The notes: generated by a model not told the origin, from the letters alone. DNA of 64,000 bases from an uncultured SAR116 cluster alpha proteobacterium (GCA_902612965.1 CACMFN010000002.1:94456-158455), one strand, 5' to 3'. Positions 52,860 to 62,491 are shown, numbered from the stretch's first letter. Made by a program: numbers and translations.

Positions 52860-53864
52860 ATATTTATATCTTAAAAATAATTTGTTACCATATATTAATG
52901 TTATAAAATAGATAAATGGTATTTGATATCTTACGGATGAGCCAATATTCCATATAGATAAAGGAACTAGTAGAAAAAATACTAAAAACAAAAAAATCAA
53001 ATAACGAAAAAAGATTTTTGAACTTAATTGTTGCTTGAATAGAAGATAATAAATTAAAGAAGCTTTAAAGATTCCAATAATAAATAAAGGAAGCAAAGAT
53101 ACTCTTGAAAAAATTTCTGACGGCAAGGCTGAAAATATTATGGTATAAACACCTAACAAATAATAACCAAATAGATTAAAATAACTCCCAAAATTAACAA
53201 GATCTACCCATAACCTATTAGTTGAAGATTCTCTTGCAGACTCCCAACCCATAAAGTCATCTGAAATTTCTTTCAAAATAAAGACCAGATCTTCATTATC
53301 AAATGTTTGGAATATAAAAGTTGATAATCCTATTATTAAAAAAATTTGAAACCTTCCAAATCCTGATTTTAGATAGACTATATAAAGCAATGGAAGTATG
53401 AAATGTAATCTGATTTTGTAGACCACATACAAACAAACTAAAGAAAATATAAAATTAATAGGATTGCTTTCTTTTGAAGAAAACTTATAAAAATATATCA
53501 TAGCTAAAAGCAAAATTGCCTCTTTTGAAGGAAAGGCAAGAAAAAGTATATACATTGGATTAAAAATTATAATAAAAATTATTATATTAGGTATTGTTTT
53601 GTTTTCTTTATAAATTGATATTAGATTTCCATAAATAATCAAAAACAGAAAAAAAGAAAATATAATTTCCCTTCCAAATAGTATGCCCCCATTCCAATAT
53701 ATAAATTGAATAATTACATGAGACACAAATTCAGTGCTTTCTGGAGGAATAGTGTACCGTGAAAAATCTCCTGGCGTTATACCTAAAGGATTAAAAATTC
53801 TTGTAATCCAAAATGACAAAATGACAAAAATCCAAAATAAATTTTCATTACTCTTAGTAATCAT
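52851..53864 (-). CDS. Polytopic membrane protein, candidate polysaccharide polymerase (EpsG/Wzy-like)
   Basis: 337 residues with about nine hydrophobic helices. The segment LAFPSKEAILLLAMIYFYKF near residue 110 recalls the S-K/R-x-x-x-A motif in EpsG/Wzy-type polymerases, and LHFILPLLYIVYLKSG and VSLLPLFIIG are further helices. A WESARESSTNRLWVDLVN loop is predicted to be periplasmic. Placed after a WecA-like initiator, it may polymerise the repeat. Such polymerases diverge strongly, so identification rests on topology and context. It overlaps the WecA-like gene by 11 bases. Confidence 0.55.
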   Translation of the reverse strand: MITKSNENLFWIFVILSFWITRIFNPLGITPGDFSRYTIPPESTEFVSHVIIQFIYWNGGILFGREIIFSFFLFLIIYGNLISIYKENKTIPNIIIFIIIFNPMYILFLAFPSKEAILLLAMIYFYKFSSKESNPINFIFSLVCLYVVYKIRLHFILPLLYIVYLKSGFGRFQIFLIIGLSTFIFQTFDNEDLVFILKEISDDFMGWESARESSTNRLWVDLVNFGSYFNLFGYYLLGVYTIIFSALPSEIFSRVSLLPLFIIGIFKASLIYYLLFKQQLSSKIFFRYLIFLFLVFFLLVPLSIWNIGSSVRYQIPFIYFITLIYGNKLFLRYKYIT

Positions 53865-54918
53865 TTTTTAGATATTTCATTAAGTAGAAAAGTAAAAAAT
53901 AAAGCGTTATATAAATTAAAATAAAATGTATTACTAATGGATATGTTGGATTAAATAAAATAACAATAATGCTTGGAATAGAGGCAAAGATTAAAGTTAT
54001 AAATCCTGAAAAAGTATTTGAAAACCTGTTGTCTTTATTCTCCATATTATTTTTTACAAACTTAAAAACCATAGAATGTAGGTGACTATGGTCTGGATTG
54101 AATGGAGACTTTCCTGAAGATATTCTTCTAAAAACTGAAAACAAGAGCTCTATAGCGGGATATAAAATAATAAAAAATATTGCCCAAGATGAGATGTTTG
54201 AGTCTTTAGAAGTTATCTCAACACCTATCCAAGCTATTATAATTCCAAGTATATAAGCACCAGTGTCACCCAAAAAGATTTTACCTGTTATGATATTTAT
54301 TACAAAAAAACCAGAAATAATTGACATTAAAAGGATTATAAAATTAAAAATCTCTAGGTTGCCTTCTTTGAGTGAAAAATAAGCTAAAATTGACAGAACA
54401 ACTAAACTTAGCCCACTAGAAAGACCATTCAAACCATCAATAAAATTAAATGCATTAGCTGTTGCTGTAAGTCCTATTATTGTAAAAGAAATAGATACTG
54501 TAGATATTGTTAATAGATTATCTATCCATAATATATCAACTTCTTCTAGTTTTGATCCAGTTAAAAGTATAATTAATGATGCAGTAATTAAGGTTGAAAA
54601 CAACCTAATTGATGGAGAAATTTTATTAGTAAGGTCCTCTAAAAGAGCGAATATGAGTAAAGGAAAAATAGATAATAATAGAATTGATATCTTCCAATCA
54701 AATTGAACAACAAAAAAACAAAAGAAAATTAGCAATAAATATATTGCTAAACCACCTAACCTTAACGCTTTTTCAGTATGTGTTTTTTGGACACCATATT
54801 GATTATCCACGCCTAAACTAGTAAATTTTGGCCAGAATAAAATTATTAAATAAGAACTTAGTAGTGAAACTGAAAAAGAAATCGCTAAAATGTAAAAATT
54901 AAAGTTAAGAAATTCCAT
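53854..54918 (-). CDS. WecA/MraY-family undecaprenyl-phosphate sugar-1-phosphate transferase
   Basis: 354 residues with about 11 transmembrane helices. NAFNFIDGLNGLSSGLSLV, GKIFLGDTGAYILGIIIAW and FNPDHSHLHSMVFKF are the cytoplasmic catalytic loops with the metal-binding aspartates and the H-x-H motif of polyprenyl-phosphate HexNAc-1-phosphate transferases. It initiates glycan synthesis on the lipid carrier. The family is about 320-370 residues long, so it is complete. It follows the SLBB gene by five bases and overlaps the polymerase candidate. Confidence 0.87.
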   Translation of the reverse strand: MEFLNFNFYILAISFSVSLLSSYLIILFWPKFTSLGVDNQYGVQKTHTEKALRLGGLAIYLLLIFFCFFVVQFDWKISILLLSIFPLLIFALLEDLTNKISPSIRLFSTLITASLIILLTGSKLEEVDILWIDNLLTISTVSISFTIIGLTATANAFNFIDGLNGLSSGLSLVVLSILAYFSLKEGNLEIFNFIILLMSIISGFFVINIITGKIFLGDTGAYILGIIIAWIGVEITSKDSNISSWAIFFIILYPAIELLFSVFRRISSGKSPFNPDHSHLHSMVFKFVKNNMENKDNRFSNTFSGFITLIFASIPSIIVILFNPTYPLVIHFILIYITLYFLLFYLMKYLKNDY

Positions 54919-54923
54919 CTAAT

Positions 54924-57900
54924 TTAATTAGATAACAGATTATCAATTCCAGCAAGAGTTAAAGTCAATTGGTAGACTACTGATGTAACAGCTTCTATTT
55001 TTCCTAATGTAGAAGATAATTCAATCTTTCTTGGGACTACAATTACACTGCCTGGTTTAGTTATATTATTGGAGGCCCATAAACCTGACTGTCTTTTTGC
55101 TCTACCATTAGGAGAAATTACGAATACTCTCTTCTTATCTGCAAGATCAGTGAAACCAGCTGACAATTCTATATAGTCACTTGCATTGTATCTATTGTTC
55201 CATAAAATGGAACCTGGTGTCATTACCTCACCCACAACAGAAATAGAAGTTGGCCTCCTTGGAATAATTACCTTATCACCAGAAATGACTTTAGTATTTT
55301 TTAATATTTCTAAATTATTATAGTCTCCAACCAATCTACCAATAGGTTCAAAATCTGAAGCTGCCAATGCAAGCTCTCTTAGAGCAATAATTGCGCCCGG
55401 ATCAATTTGAGATGCATTTGATTGTGTTTCAACAGCTACTGCTATAGCTTTGTCAAGTTCACGCCTTAATCTAGTTAAAGATTTTTCTTCACGTTCTTTT
55501 TCTTCTAATCTTGAAAAGACCATACCATCAATAAATGCATTATCTTTTAGACCGCCCGCCCTCTTAATAAGTGAAAAAATTGTCTCATTTTCAAGAATTT
55601 GATAGTTTCCTGGTTGAAAAACTTGACCACTAATATTTACTGACCCCAAAGATAATTCAGAATCAATTTTATTAACCCTTAACACAGAACCAGGCTCAAT
55701 TTTAATTGATTTTGATGCGAAATCTTCAATATCTATTGCATATTCTTCAAGTATTATAGTCCCATTTTCAGAAAGAACAGGAGATATGACCTTTAATGAA
55801 GCTGTGTTTGCTAAAGTTGTAAAGCCACCAGCAATATTTATAAGTTCTAAAGCATTATAATTATTGGTTAATAAGTATTCTTTTGGTTCAACGACTTCAC
55901 CTTTTATTTTTATTATACTCCTTTTTATAATTTCTTCTAAAGATGGGGTTTTTGATAAGTTAATTATTTTTTTATCTAATGATAATTCAGAAAAAATAGT
56001 TGGTTCATTCCCAACATATTCATTTATTAAATCATCAATCTCTGTTTTTTTGAAAATTTGAATTTCATCACCAGGCTCTAATTTTTTGTCCTCATCTAAT
56101 GAAAGTACTTTTGAAGGTGAAAAAGTTAGATAAAAGTCTTGATTATTTATATTATCTTTTCTTTTTATTAATCCAAAATATATATAAGCATCCTTTTCAA
56201 AAATATTTTTATTATAAATAATACTTCTTAAGCTTATGTTCTCCTTATAACCCACTTCCCTCAGATTTTTAAATGCACCTGAAAGAATAATATTATTTGA
56301 TTTTAAAAATATTGATGGAACAAAAACTTTTGCTCCCGGAAAAACATTTCTTGAATAATTATTTTCATAGTTAATATTATTAATTTCTACATTTTCAAAA
56401 TCTGCGTCTTGCTTTAATCCATTTACGTATTGAATAATAGATTCTATTTTTAATGGATAACCAATTGGGAAAAAACTTGGGTTTACAACTTCACCTTTGA
56501 CACTTACAATATGTGATTTAATCAATTCAAATATTTTTAGGTTATAATCCTTAGGTATTGTTGTTTGATTTGACATAATATTTATATTTGCGGTTTCGTT
56601 TTCTTTATTTGAATTACTAATTTCCGACAAAGTTGTATTATCGTAAGAATTTTTGTTCTCTAATAAATTCACTGATAAATTATCATTTTGCATAACAGTG
56701 ACATCCGTGTTTACTAATTCATTAATTTTGGTGGTTTTCAAATTATTGGGAATGTCTAAACTTTGATCAGAAAAATTTAATGGCTTATCTGATTTAATTA
56801 CCTCTTCAGATTTTTCATCTAATTTGGAATTTTTATCATCTTCAGTATTTTGAATGCTTGCTGCATTTTTAATTTCCTCATTTAGGAACAAATCTAAATA
56901 GATTTGTATTTCATCTTTACTAAAAATATAAATTTCATCTCCTGGGTATAACAAAAAATCAGTTTCTTTATTTATAATTGATAAAGGATTAAATGGCTTT
57001 AAATTTTCATTTTGACTTGAATAATTTTTTATTATTCCAAATAAATTGTACGCATTCTTTTTGAATACATTTGTATTATTTATGATTTTTGAAATTTTCA
57101 ATTCATTTGAAATTTTGAATTCAGATGGAAAACGCACTGCTCCGTCCATCTTAACTGTATCTATGAGAATATCTATTGCTTTTAAATCAGGTGAGACAAC
57201 AACATTTCCTTTTTTATAACCTGCGAAAATCAATAAATTTTTTAAACTACTATTTTTACTTTTAAGATAAACTCCAGGTTTACTTATCATCCCTCTTATT
57301 AATACTATTGAATTTAAAAGTTCAATTATAATCTTAGGTTCCCTTTTAAAAATAAGAGGGCATGTATTAATTTGATTATTTATAACTTTCGAATTGTTAG
57401 TTTTTTTAAAGTTTTGTTTAGTTAGCATTTCGCCTAAGATTTTTGAAAGCGTATAATACTTTAGCCTTCCTTCTGAACCAAGGGAATTGATGTAGAGTGA
57501 GAGATTTTCAAAAGCATCTTTACATTCATATACATTATTATTTTTTCTATTACCCTGAAGTATGTCTACAATATCTTTATTTACAAAAAAGTTTAAGTCT
57601 GACTTAGATAAAACTAAAATTTCATCTGACTTATTCAATTTATAATCTTTATTCTTTTTTATAATATCCCATATATTAACAGTGCTAAATTCAAAATCTT
57701 GTTCAATTTCGTTAAACCTTTTAATAACTAATGCATATTTATATGCGCCTGATTTAAGAAGATTTGAATTGTTTAATAATTTAGAAATTGAATTAAAATT
57801 TACGAACGGTAATTTTGTTTCAAAATTTACTGCGCCTTTAATCGTTATAGAATCTTCGATTGTTTGAATTTTAGGAAACGAGAATATAAGATCACCATTT

Positions 57901-58943
57901 TCAAGAGTTGTTTTAAGCGAAAGTTTATCATAAAACTTAGTATTTCCATCATTACGATAAGCTTGAATTGAAAGACTATGTAATCCTGGGTAAGAGTAGC
58001 CACCAACAATTTCAAGCAATGATTCAACACTAACTTGGTTAATAAAACTTAATTCATACAAACCTGGTTTAGCGACTGTTCCTGTAACGCCAACAGTATT
58101 GCCAATTGGAGGCACAACTATGTTTGCACCGTCCATTAACTGAAATTTAGTATTTAAATTAGTACCAAAAATCAAATTATATAAATCAATTGTATAAACT
58201 TTTTCATTCTGGAAAACTTTAACATTTCTGAGTGTGCCTGTTTTTTTTATACCTTCAGCTAAATTTAAAAAATCTATAACACTTGAAAATGCACTACTAT
58301 TAAATGAACCTGGTAAATTTACCTCTCCTGATACTGTAACATTAATTTGCCTGACTGATGATAAAGAAATAAATGCTTGAGTTTCAATTAAAGAGCTTTT
58401 CAAAAATGTTTTCATTTCGTCTTTCACAGCTCCAAATTTTCTTCCAGCTGCAGAAACTGGATTCATAAACTCAAAAATCAAATTACCTTCTCTATTGACC
58501 TTTAACGCTTCACTTTTATTAACTCCTCCTTGTAAAATTAAAACAATTTCATCACCTACACCAAGAATATAATCATCTTGAACTGCCCCAGTTTGAATAA
58601 ATGTATTATTCAATTTGCATTTAAAAAAATCATACCCCTGTAAAAATAATAGTCTCCCAGCTCTTTTTGAATAAGAAAGTTCGAGATTTGTCTGTTTTTC
58701 AAAAGATTTGTCATTAATAATACAGCTTTTATCTTGAGTATTTGATATATTATTTTCATTTTCCAGTTCAAGTTTATTTTTTGGATCTGATCCCAGAAAT
58801 ATTTCCTCATTATTACTAAATAATTGTTCTTGAATTTGGTCCAATACATTCTCTTGGCTATGCAAAAAGTTGTATGGATAAAATAAAAAAATTAGAGAAA
58901 ATATTGAAAATAATTTAGATTTCATAACAAGTTTTTTTGACAT
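54924..58943 (-). CDS. Giant SLBB-domain polysaccharide export protein (Wza-like)
   Basis: 1339 residues, over three times Wza. A signal peptide (LFSIFSLIFLFYPYNFLHS) precedes a Poly_export domain at about 123-200 (YILGVGDEIVLILQGG). SLBB-type domains follow at about 203, 285, 550, 815, 1013, 1103 and 1235 (VSGEVNLPGSF, VTGTVAKPGLYEL, IRGMISKPGVYL, IKGEVVEPKEYLL, VVGEVMTPGSILW). A second module occurs three times (about 367-450, 597-680, 886-970), each with a ...AY...IKR...GDEI-IF pattern. A Ser/Asn-rich linker spans 695-800. No lipobox. ATG 58925 is an alternative start. It probably forms the outer-membrane or periplasmic export conduit. Confidence 0.82.
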   Translation of the reverse strand: MSKKLVMKSKLFSIFSLIFLFYPYNFLHSQENVLDQIQEQLFSNNEEIFLGSDPKNKLELENENNISNTQDKSCIINDKSFEKQTNLELSYSKRAGRLLFLQGYDFFKCKLNNTFIQTGAVQDDYILGVGDEIVLILQGGVNKSEALKVNREGNLIFEFMNPVSAAGRKFGAVKDEMKTFLKSSLIETQAFISLSSVRQINVTVSGEVNLPGSFNSSAFSSVIDFLNLAEGIKKTGTLRNVKVFQNEKVYTIDLYNLIFGTNLNTKFQLMDGANIVVPPIGNTVGVTGTVAKPGLYELSFINQVSVESLLEIVGGYSYPGLHSLSIQAYRNDGNTKFYDKLSLKTTLENGDLIFSFPKIQTIEDSITIKGAVNFETKLPFVNFNSISKLLNNSNLLKSGAYKYALVIKRFNEIEQDFEFSTVNIWDIIKKNKDYKLNKSDEILVLSKSDLNFFVNKDIVDILQGNRKNNNVYECKDAFENLSLYINSLGSEGRLKYYTLSKILGEMLTKQNFKKTNNSKVINNQINTCPLIFKREPKIIIELLNSIVLIRGMISKPGVYLKSKNSSLKNLLIFAGYKKGNVVVSPDLKAIDILIDTVKMDGAVRFPSEFKISNELKISKIINNTNVFKKNAYNLFGIIKNYSSQNENLKPFNPLSIINKETDFLLYPGDEIYIFSKDEIQIYLDLFLNEEIKNAASIQNTEDDKNSKLDEKSEEVIKSDKPLNFSDQSLDIPNNLKTTKINELVNTDVTVMQNDNLSVNLLENKNSYDNTTLSEISNSNKENETANINIMSNQTTIPKDYNLKIFELIKSHIVSVKGEVVNPSFFPIGYPLKIESIIQYVNGLKQDADFENVEINNINYENNYSRNVFPGAKVFVPSIFLKSNNIILSGAFKNLREVGYKENISLRSIIYNKNIFEKDAYIYFGLIKRKDNINNQDFYLTFSPSKVLSLDEDKKLEPGDEIQIFKKTEIDDLINEYVGNEPTIFSELSLDKKIINLSKTPSLEEIIKRSIIKIKGEVVEPKEYLLTNNYNALELINIAGGFTTLANTASLKVISPVLSENGTIILEEYAIDIEDFASKSIKIEPGSVLRVNKIDSELSLGSVNISGQVFQPGNYQILENETIFSLIKRAGGLKDNAFIDGMVFSRLEEKEREEKSLTRLRRELDKAIAVAVETQSNASQIDPGAIIALRELALAASDFEPIGRLVGDYNNLEILKNTKVISGDKVIIPRRPTSISVVGEVMTPGSILWNNRYNASDYIELSAGFTDLADKKRVFVISPNGRAKRQSGLWASNNITKPGSVIVVPRKIELSSTLGKIEAVTSVVYQLTLTLAGIDNLLSN

Positions 58944-58952
58944 AAAGAATTT

Positions 58953-59666
58953 TTATCTCTCACTTAATGATGCTCCAAATCTTCTTTCTCTTCTTGAAAA
59001 ACTATACAAAGCATCTGTAAACTCTAAAGCATTAAAATCAGGCCAGTATAATTTGCTGTAATAAATTTCTGAATATGCCATTTGCCATAACATAAAATTT
59101 GATAATCGTTTCTCTCCACTAGTCCTGATAAGCAGATCAAATTCTTTAATATTTGCAGAAATTAAGTTTTCTTGTATTAATTCATAGTTTATATCTTTTA
59201 AATTAATTTCTCTTTCAATTAATTTTTTTGAGATACTTTTAACAGAATAAAGTAAATCCTCTTTTCCGCCATAATCTAAAGCAACATTAAAATTTAGGCC
59301 TGTATTTGTTTTAGTAATTTCTTCAGAGTATAATAATAAATTTTTTAGACTTTTAGGAATTCTATCTTTGCTTCCAACAGATTTAAAAACAATATTATTT
59401 TTATGTAATTCTGCAATTTCTGATTTAAGATACCATTCCATTAAATCTAAAAGAAGACTTGTTTCATTGTTTGATCTTTTCCAGTTTTCAGTTGAAAAAG
59501 CAAAAACACTTAGCTCTTCTACATTGAGTTCTATACTGACTTGAATTATTTCTTTTAATGAACTAATTCCTTTTTTGTAGCCTTTAATTAAAGGAAGTCC
59601 CTTTTCTTTTGACCATCTCCTGTTCCCATCCATTATAATCCCAACACATTTGGGTAAATTTTTCAT
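58953..59666 (-). CDS. uppS: Undecaprenyl pyrophosphate synthase (divergent)
   Basis: 237 residues from ATG 59666 (TTG 59681 upstream is less likely). CVGIIMDGNRRWSKEKGLP holds the catalytic aspartate near residue 13; LSVFAFSTENWKRSNNE, FNVALDYGGKEDLL and LLIRTSGEKRLSNFMLWQMA are the family blocks. The cis-prenyltransferase synthesises the C55 carrier. Two deviations: D-G-N-R-R-W instead of D-G-N-G-R-W, and K-G-Y-K-K-G where most bacterial enzymes have G-H-x-x-G. It lies ten bases upstream of the SLBB gene; uppS normally sits beside frr and cdsA, so this may be a second, dedicated copy. Confidence 0.87.
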   Translation of the reverse strand: MKNLPKCVGIIMDGNRRWSKEKGLPLIKGYKKGISSLKEIIQVSIELNVEELSVFAFSTENWKRSNNETSLLLDLMEWYLKSEIAELHKNNIVFKSVGSKDRIPKSLKNLLLYSEEITKTNTGLNFNVALDYGGKEDLLYSVKSISKKLIEREINLKDINYELIQENLISANIKEFDLLIRTSGEKRLSNFMLWQMAYSEIYYSKLYWPDFNALEFTDALYSFSRRERRFGASLSER

Positions 59667-59760
59667 AATATTTAATTCCAAAATAATTAAGATTATTATT
59701 TTGTATTTTATATATAGATGATATTAAGTAAAGTTAATATATTTCATTTTAGATAAAATA

Positions 59761-60738
59761 ATGATTTCAAAAAAAGACAGTATAAAACAAAATGAAATTG
59801 ATGATGATTTTGATATCACTGACTTATACAAGTTAGTATCAATAGTAATTAAAAATTATTTTATTGTTATATTCGTTACGATAATAATAATTATTTCAAC
59901 TATCATATATTTGAAATTCACAAATTATAAATATAGCATTTCTTTATCTGTTATACCTACTCCTATAAATAATGTGCATACAAGCAACATAGGCGAAGAC
60001 AATCCTTTTGCATCAATAGTTGGAGTTTCAATTCCTTCAATTAATAAAGGCAAAGATCAATTTATTTTATATCAGCAGCTTATCCCTTCAATAACAGTTT
60101 CTGAACAAATTAGTAAAGATAAAGACTTTATGATTAAATTTTATTCTGGAAATTGGGACTCATCAAAAAATGAATGGATTGAAAACAAAGTAGTATTTAG
60201 CCAAAAAATTAAAAATTTCATCAAATCTATTTTAGGACTCCCTATATATGATCAACAACAACCAAATGCATATTCATTACATGAGTATGTTAAAGAAAAA
60301 GTTCAAATTTTTTCCAACAAAAAAACTGGTATTACTTCAATAACATTATTGAGCTCAGATCCTCTAAAAGGAAAAATTCTTCTTAATAAATTACATCAGA
60401 CAGCAGATTTTATTTTAAAAAAAAGAAGCATGATGCGCTCTGAGGATCATATTAAATTTCTAAATAAACAACTTTCTAAAACAGTACAAATTGACCAAAA
60501 AAATTCTTTAATACTTGCTTTAGCTGAAGAGCAAAAAAAGCTTATGATGGCCTCTTCCTCTTTACCGTATATAGCCGAGCCCTTTGATGGAAATGCAAGA
60601 AGTAGTATTCTACCAACTCAACCACATCCATCAAAATTACTTTTACAAAATACTTTCTTAGGCATTGTTTTAGGAGTGATTATTCCAATTTTAATTGCGT
60701 TTTTTAAAGATTTTTTTAAAAAGTTAAAAAGCTATTAA
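59761..60738 (+). CDS. Wzz-type chain-length determinant
   Basis: 325 residues. A transmembrane helix near residues 33-52 (VIFVTIIIIISTIIYL), a periplasmic alpha/coil region with an extended amphipathic stretch around residues 190-280 and a second helix near 298-315 (FLGIVLGVIIPILIAFF) give the Wzz topology. The region before it (DITDLYKLVSIVIKNYF) is a typical N-terminal start. It lacks the C-terminal tyrosine kinase seen in Wzc. It is the only plus-strand gene between 32114 and 64000, and overlaps the convergent gene by 15 bases. Confidence 0.82.
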   Translation: MISKKDSIKQNEIDDDFDITDLYKLVSIVIKNYFIVIFVTIIIIISTIIYLKFTNYKYSISLSVIPTPINNVHTSNIGEDNPFASIVGVSIPSINKGKDQFILYQQLIPSITVSEQISKDKDFMIKFYSGNWDSSKNEWIENKVVFSQKIKNFIKSILGLPIYDQQQPNAYSLHEYVKEKVQIFSNKKTGITSITLLSSDPLKGKILLNKLHQTADFILKKRSMMRSEDHIKFLNKQLSKTVQIDQKNSLILALAEEQKKLMMASSSLPYIAEPFDGNARSSILPTQPHPSKLLLQNTFLGIVLGVIIPILIAFFKDFFKKLKSY

Positions 60739-61800
60739 GTTTTGGTTATTGTCATATTCTATAGCATAACTTATCGCGTAATCGATAAGTTTTAAGTTAT
60801 CATTTAAATTTTTATTTTTTGTTATATTTTCTTTATCACTTAATTCATTATTTTTATTTTTTAGCGATAAATTTTTTGATGACAGAACATTAATGATATC
60901 ACTGTCTTTAGTTATCTTTTCATCAACTTTAAATTGATCAAAAATAATTCCAAAAGATAATGAAACCTCTGACCAGGCTTTATTTTTATGATTTTGAAAT
61001 GCTTTTATTCCGACATTTTGAAGACCTGTTTTATAACCATAATTATAATTGAGCTCAGCTGAAATAAAGGCTTTATTAGATAGATTTTTTGTAATATTTG
61101 TATTAATTGAATAATTTATATTGTTCTTGCTGTTTTTTAAAGTTAATGTTTTATCAGTAAATTTATCTAGACTAATTGAGGATCCAATTCCTAAAGAAAA
61201 ATCTTTATATAATATTTTAGAAATTGAAAAACAACTGTATAATTTTTGAGCATTCCAATTATTTTTACTGGTTTCATTTGAAAACAGAATTGAATTTTCA
61301 TTAGTGTAACCATATTCTACGACTCTTTTTGACAACCAGTTTTTTGTAATATTTCTTGCACCTATTCCAAATTGAGATGAATATTTGATTTTAATATCAT
61401 TATTTAAAACATTATTCTGTTTTAATCCAAAAGACCAAAATGTATTCCAGTTATCAAAAATATTTAAATTAGGATTATAAAGATCATAAAATTGCAAAAA
61501 ATTGTAATTTACTTCCTTACTAATTCCATTTTCATTAATTTTTTCATCTGCGCTTTTATAAATTATAAAATTTTTATTTATTTCTGAGTTATTAAAAAAT
61601 TCAATTGAACTATTTTTATATGGCAATATGGAATTATTATTCTGGTTTTCATTTGAAATGTTTTCTATGAAATTTTTATTTTCAAATGTTAAAAAAGACT
61701 TTCTTGTATCTAACGGTATAATATCAAATTTTTTAAAAGTGGTTTGAGCGAAACAGGAAAAGGTTTGGGCAATTAATATAATGAATATTATATATTTCAT
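60724..61800 (-). CDS. Secreted/outer-membrane protein of unknown function
   Basis: 358 residues, not recognised. MKYIIFIILIAQTFSCFAQ is a clean signal peptide. From about residue 115 the sequence shows alternating short polar/hydrophobic strands, e.g. NTFWSFGLKQNNVLNND, KDFSLGIGSSISLDKFT, AFISAELNYNYGYKTG and AWSEVSLSFGIIFDQF, a pattern typical of an outer-membrane beta barrel. The C-terminal 50 residues are polar and Asn/Lys-rich. It lies 22 bases downstream of the YjbF-like lipoprotein, so it may be a third outer-membrane component of that unit. Confidence 0.6.
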   Translation of the reverse strand: MKYIIFIILIAQTFSCFAQTTFKKFDIIPLDTRKSFLTFENKNFIENISNENQNNNSILPYKNSSIEFFNNSEINKNFIIYKSADEKINENGISKEVNYNFLQFYDLYNPNLNIFDNWNTFWSFGLKQNNVLNNDIKIKYSSQFGIGARNITKNWLSKRVVEYGYTNENSILFSNETSKNNWNAQKLYSCFSISKILYKDFSLGIGSSISLDKFTDKTLTLKNSKNNINYSINTNITKNLSNKAFISAELNYNYGYKTGLQNVGIKAFQNHKNKAWSEVSLSFGIIFDQFKVDEKITKDSDIINVLSSKNLSLKNKNNELSDKENITKNKNLNDNLKLIDYAISYAIEYDNNQNLIAF

Positions 61801-61822
61801 ATATGTAGTTTTTCTCTTTTTG

Positions 61823-62491
61823 CTATAATTTTAAAACTGTTAAATTAGCAAAAACTTGTTTTTCTGAAATCCATTGTTTGGATTTCCAAATAAAACCTTC
61901 TTTGTCTGCCCAATAAAAATTTTCAAAATAAATATTTTTGTTATTACAAACTTCTTTATATTTTGAAGTTGAAAAAGAATTGTTTTTCAAAGTCGTTATT
62001 TTTTCATTTTTTACAAATTCTAATACACAGTTTACAAAAACATCTCTAAAACGATGATCTGGCGTAATAAATGTATACTTTCTAGAGCTAGTTAATGGCC
62101 ATTTAGTTAAAGGCGTTTTTTTAATTAAAGGGCTATTTAGTTTCATTTCAAGAGAAATTAAATTAGCATTTAATCCATTTGTTTTTGTTATCATTGTTCC
62201 ATGCAGAGTTATACTTTGATTGCTTCCTGATAAAAAGTTTGTGTATCCATTTCTATTTGAAATAGGTAACATTACAGCGTGTTTTAAAACGTCATTTGTC
62301 CTTACCTGTATCAAAGGATAATTGATATTTTCAACATCATCTTTTGAAATTTCAATAAGATCAGTTTCGTTTGCATTTGCTGAAACTAAAGCAATAATCT
62401 TTTGAAAATTTTTTCTCTTATTTTCTATTGAAGAACATGAAGAAATTAATAATAAAACTAATATTATGAAAACTTTTTTAACTATCTCCAT
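61823..62491 (-). CDS. YjbF/GfcB-like lipoprotein
   Basis: 222 residues from ATG 62491. A hydrophobic leader ends in LLLISSCSS, a lipobox with Cys at residue 19, so the mature form should be lipid-anchored. The region that follows (KIIALVSANANETDLIEIS, HAVMLPISNRNGYTNFLSG, then YTFITPDHRFRDVFVNC) resembles YjbF/GfcB. Such lipoproteins work with YjbH in exopolysaccharide secretion at the outer membrane. The ORF also extends to TTG 62503. It overlaps the YjbH stop by ten bases, suggesting coupling. Confidence 0.75.
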   Translation of the reverse strand: MEIVKKVFIILVLLLISSCSSIENKRKNFQKIIALVSANANETDLIEISKDDVENINYPLIQVRTNDVLKHAVMLPISNRNGYTNFLSGSNQSITLHGTMITKTNGLNANLISLEMKLNSPLIKKTPLTKWPLTSSRKYTFITPDHRFRDVFVNCVLEFVKNEKITTLKNNSFSTSKYKEVCNNKNIYFENFYWADKEGFIWKSKQWISEKQVFANLTVLKL

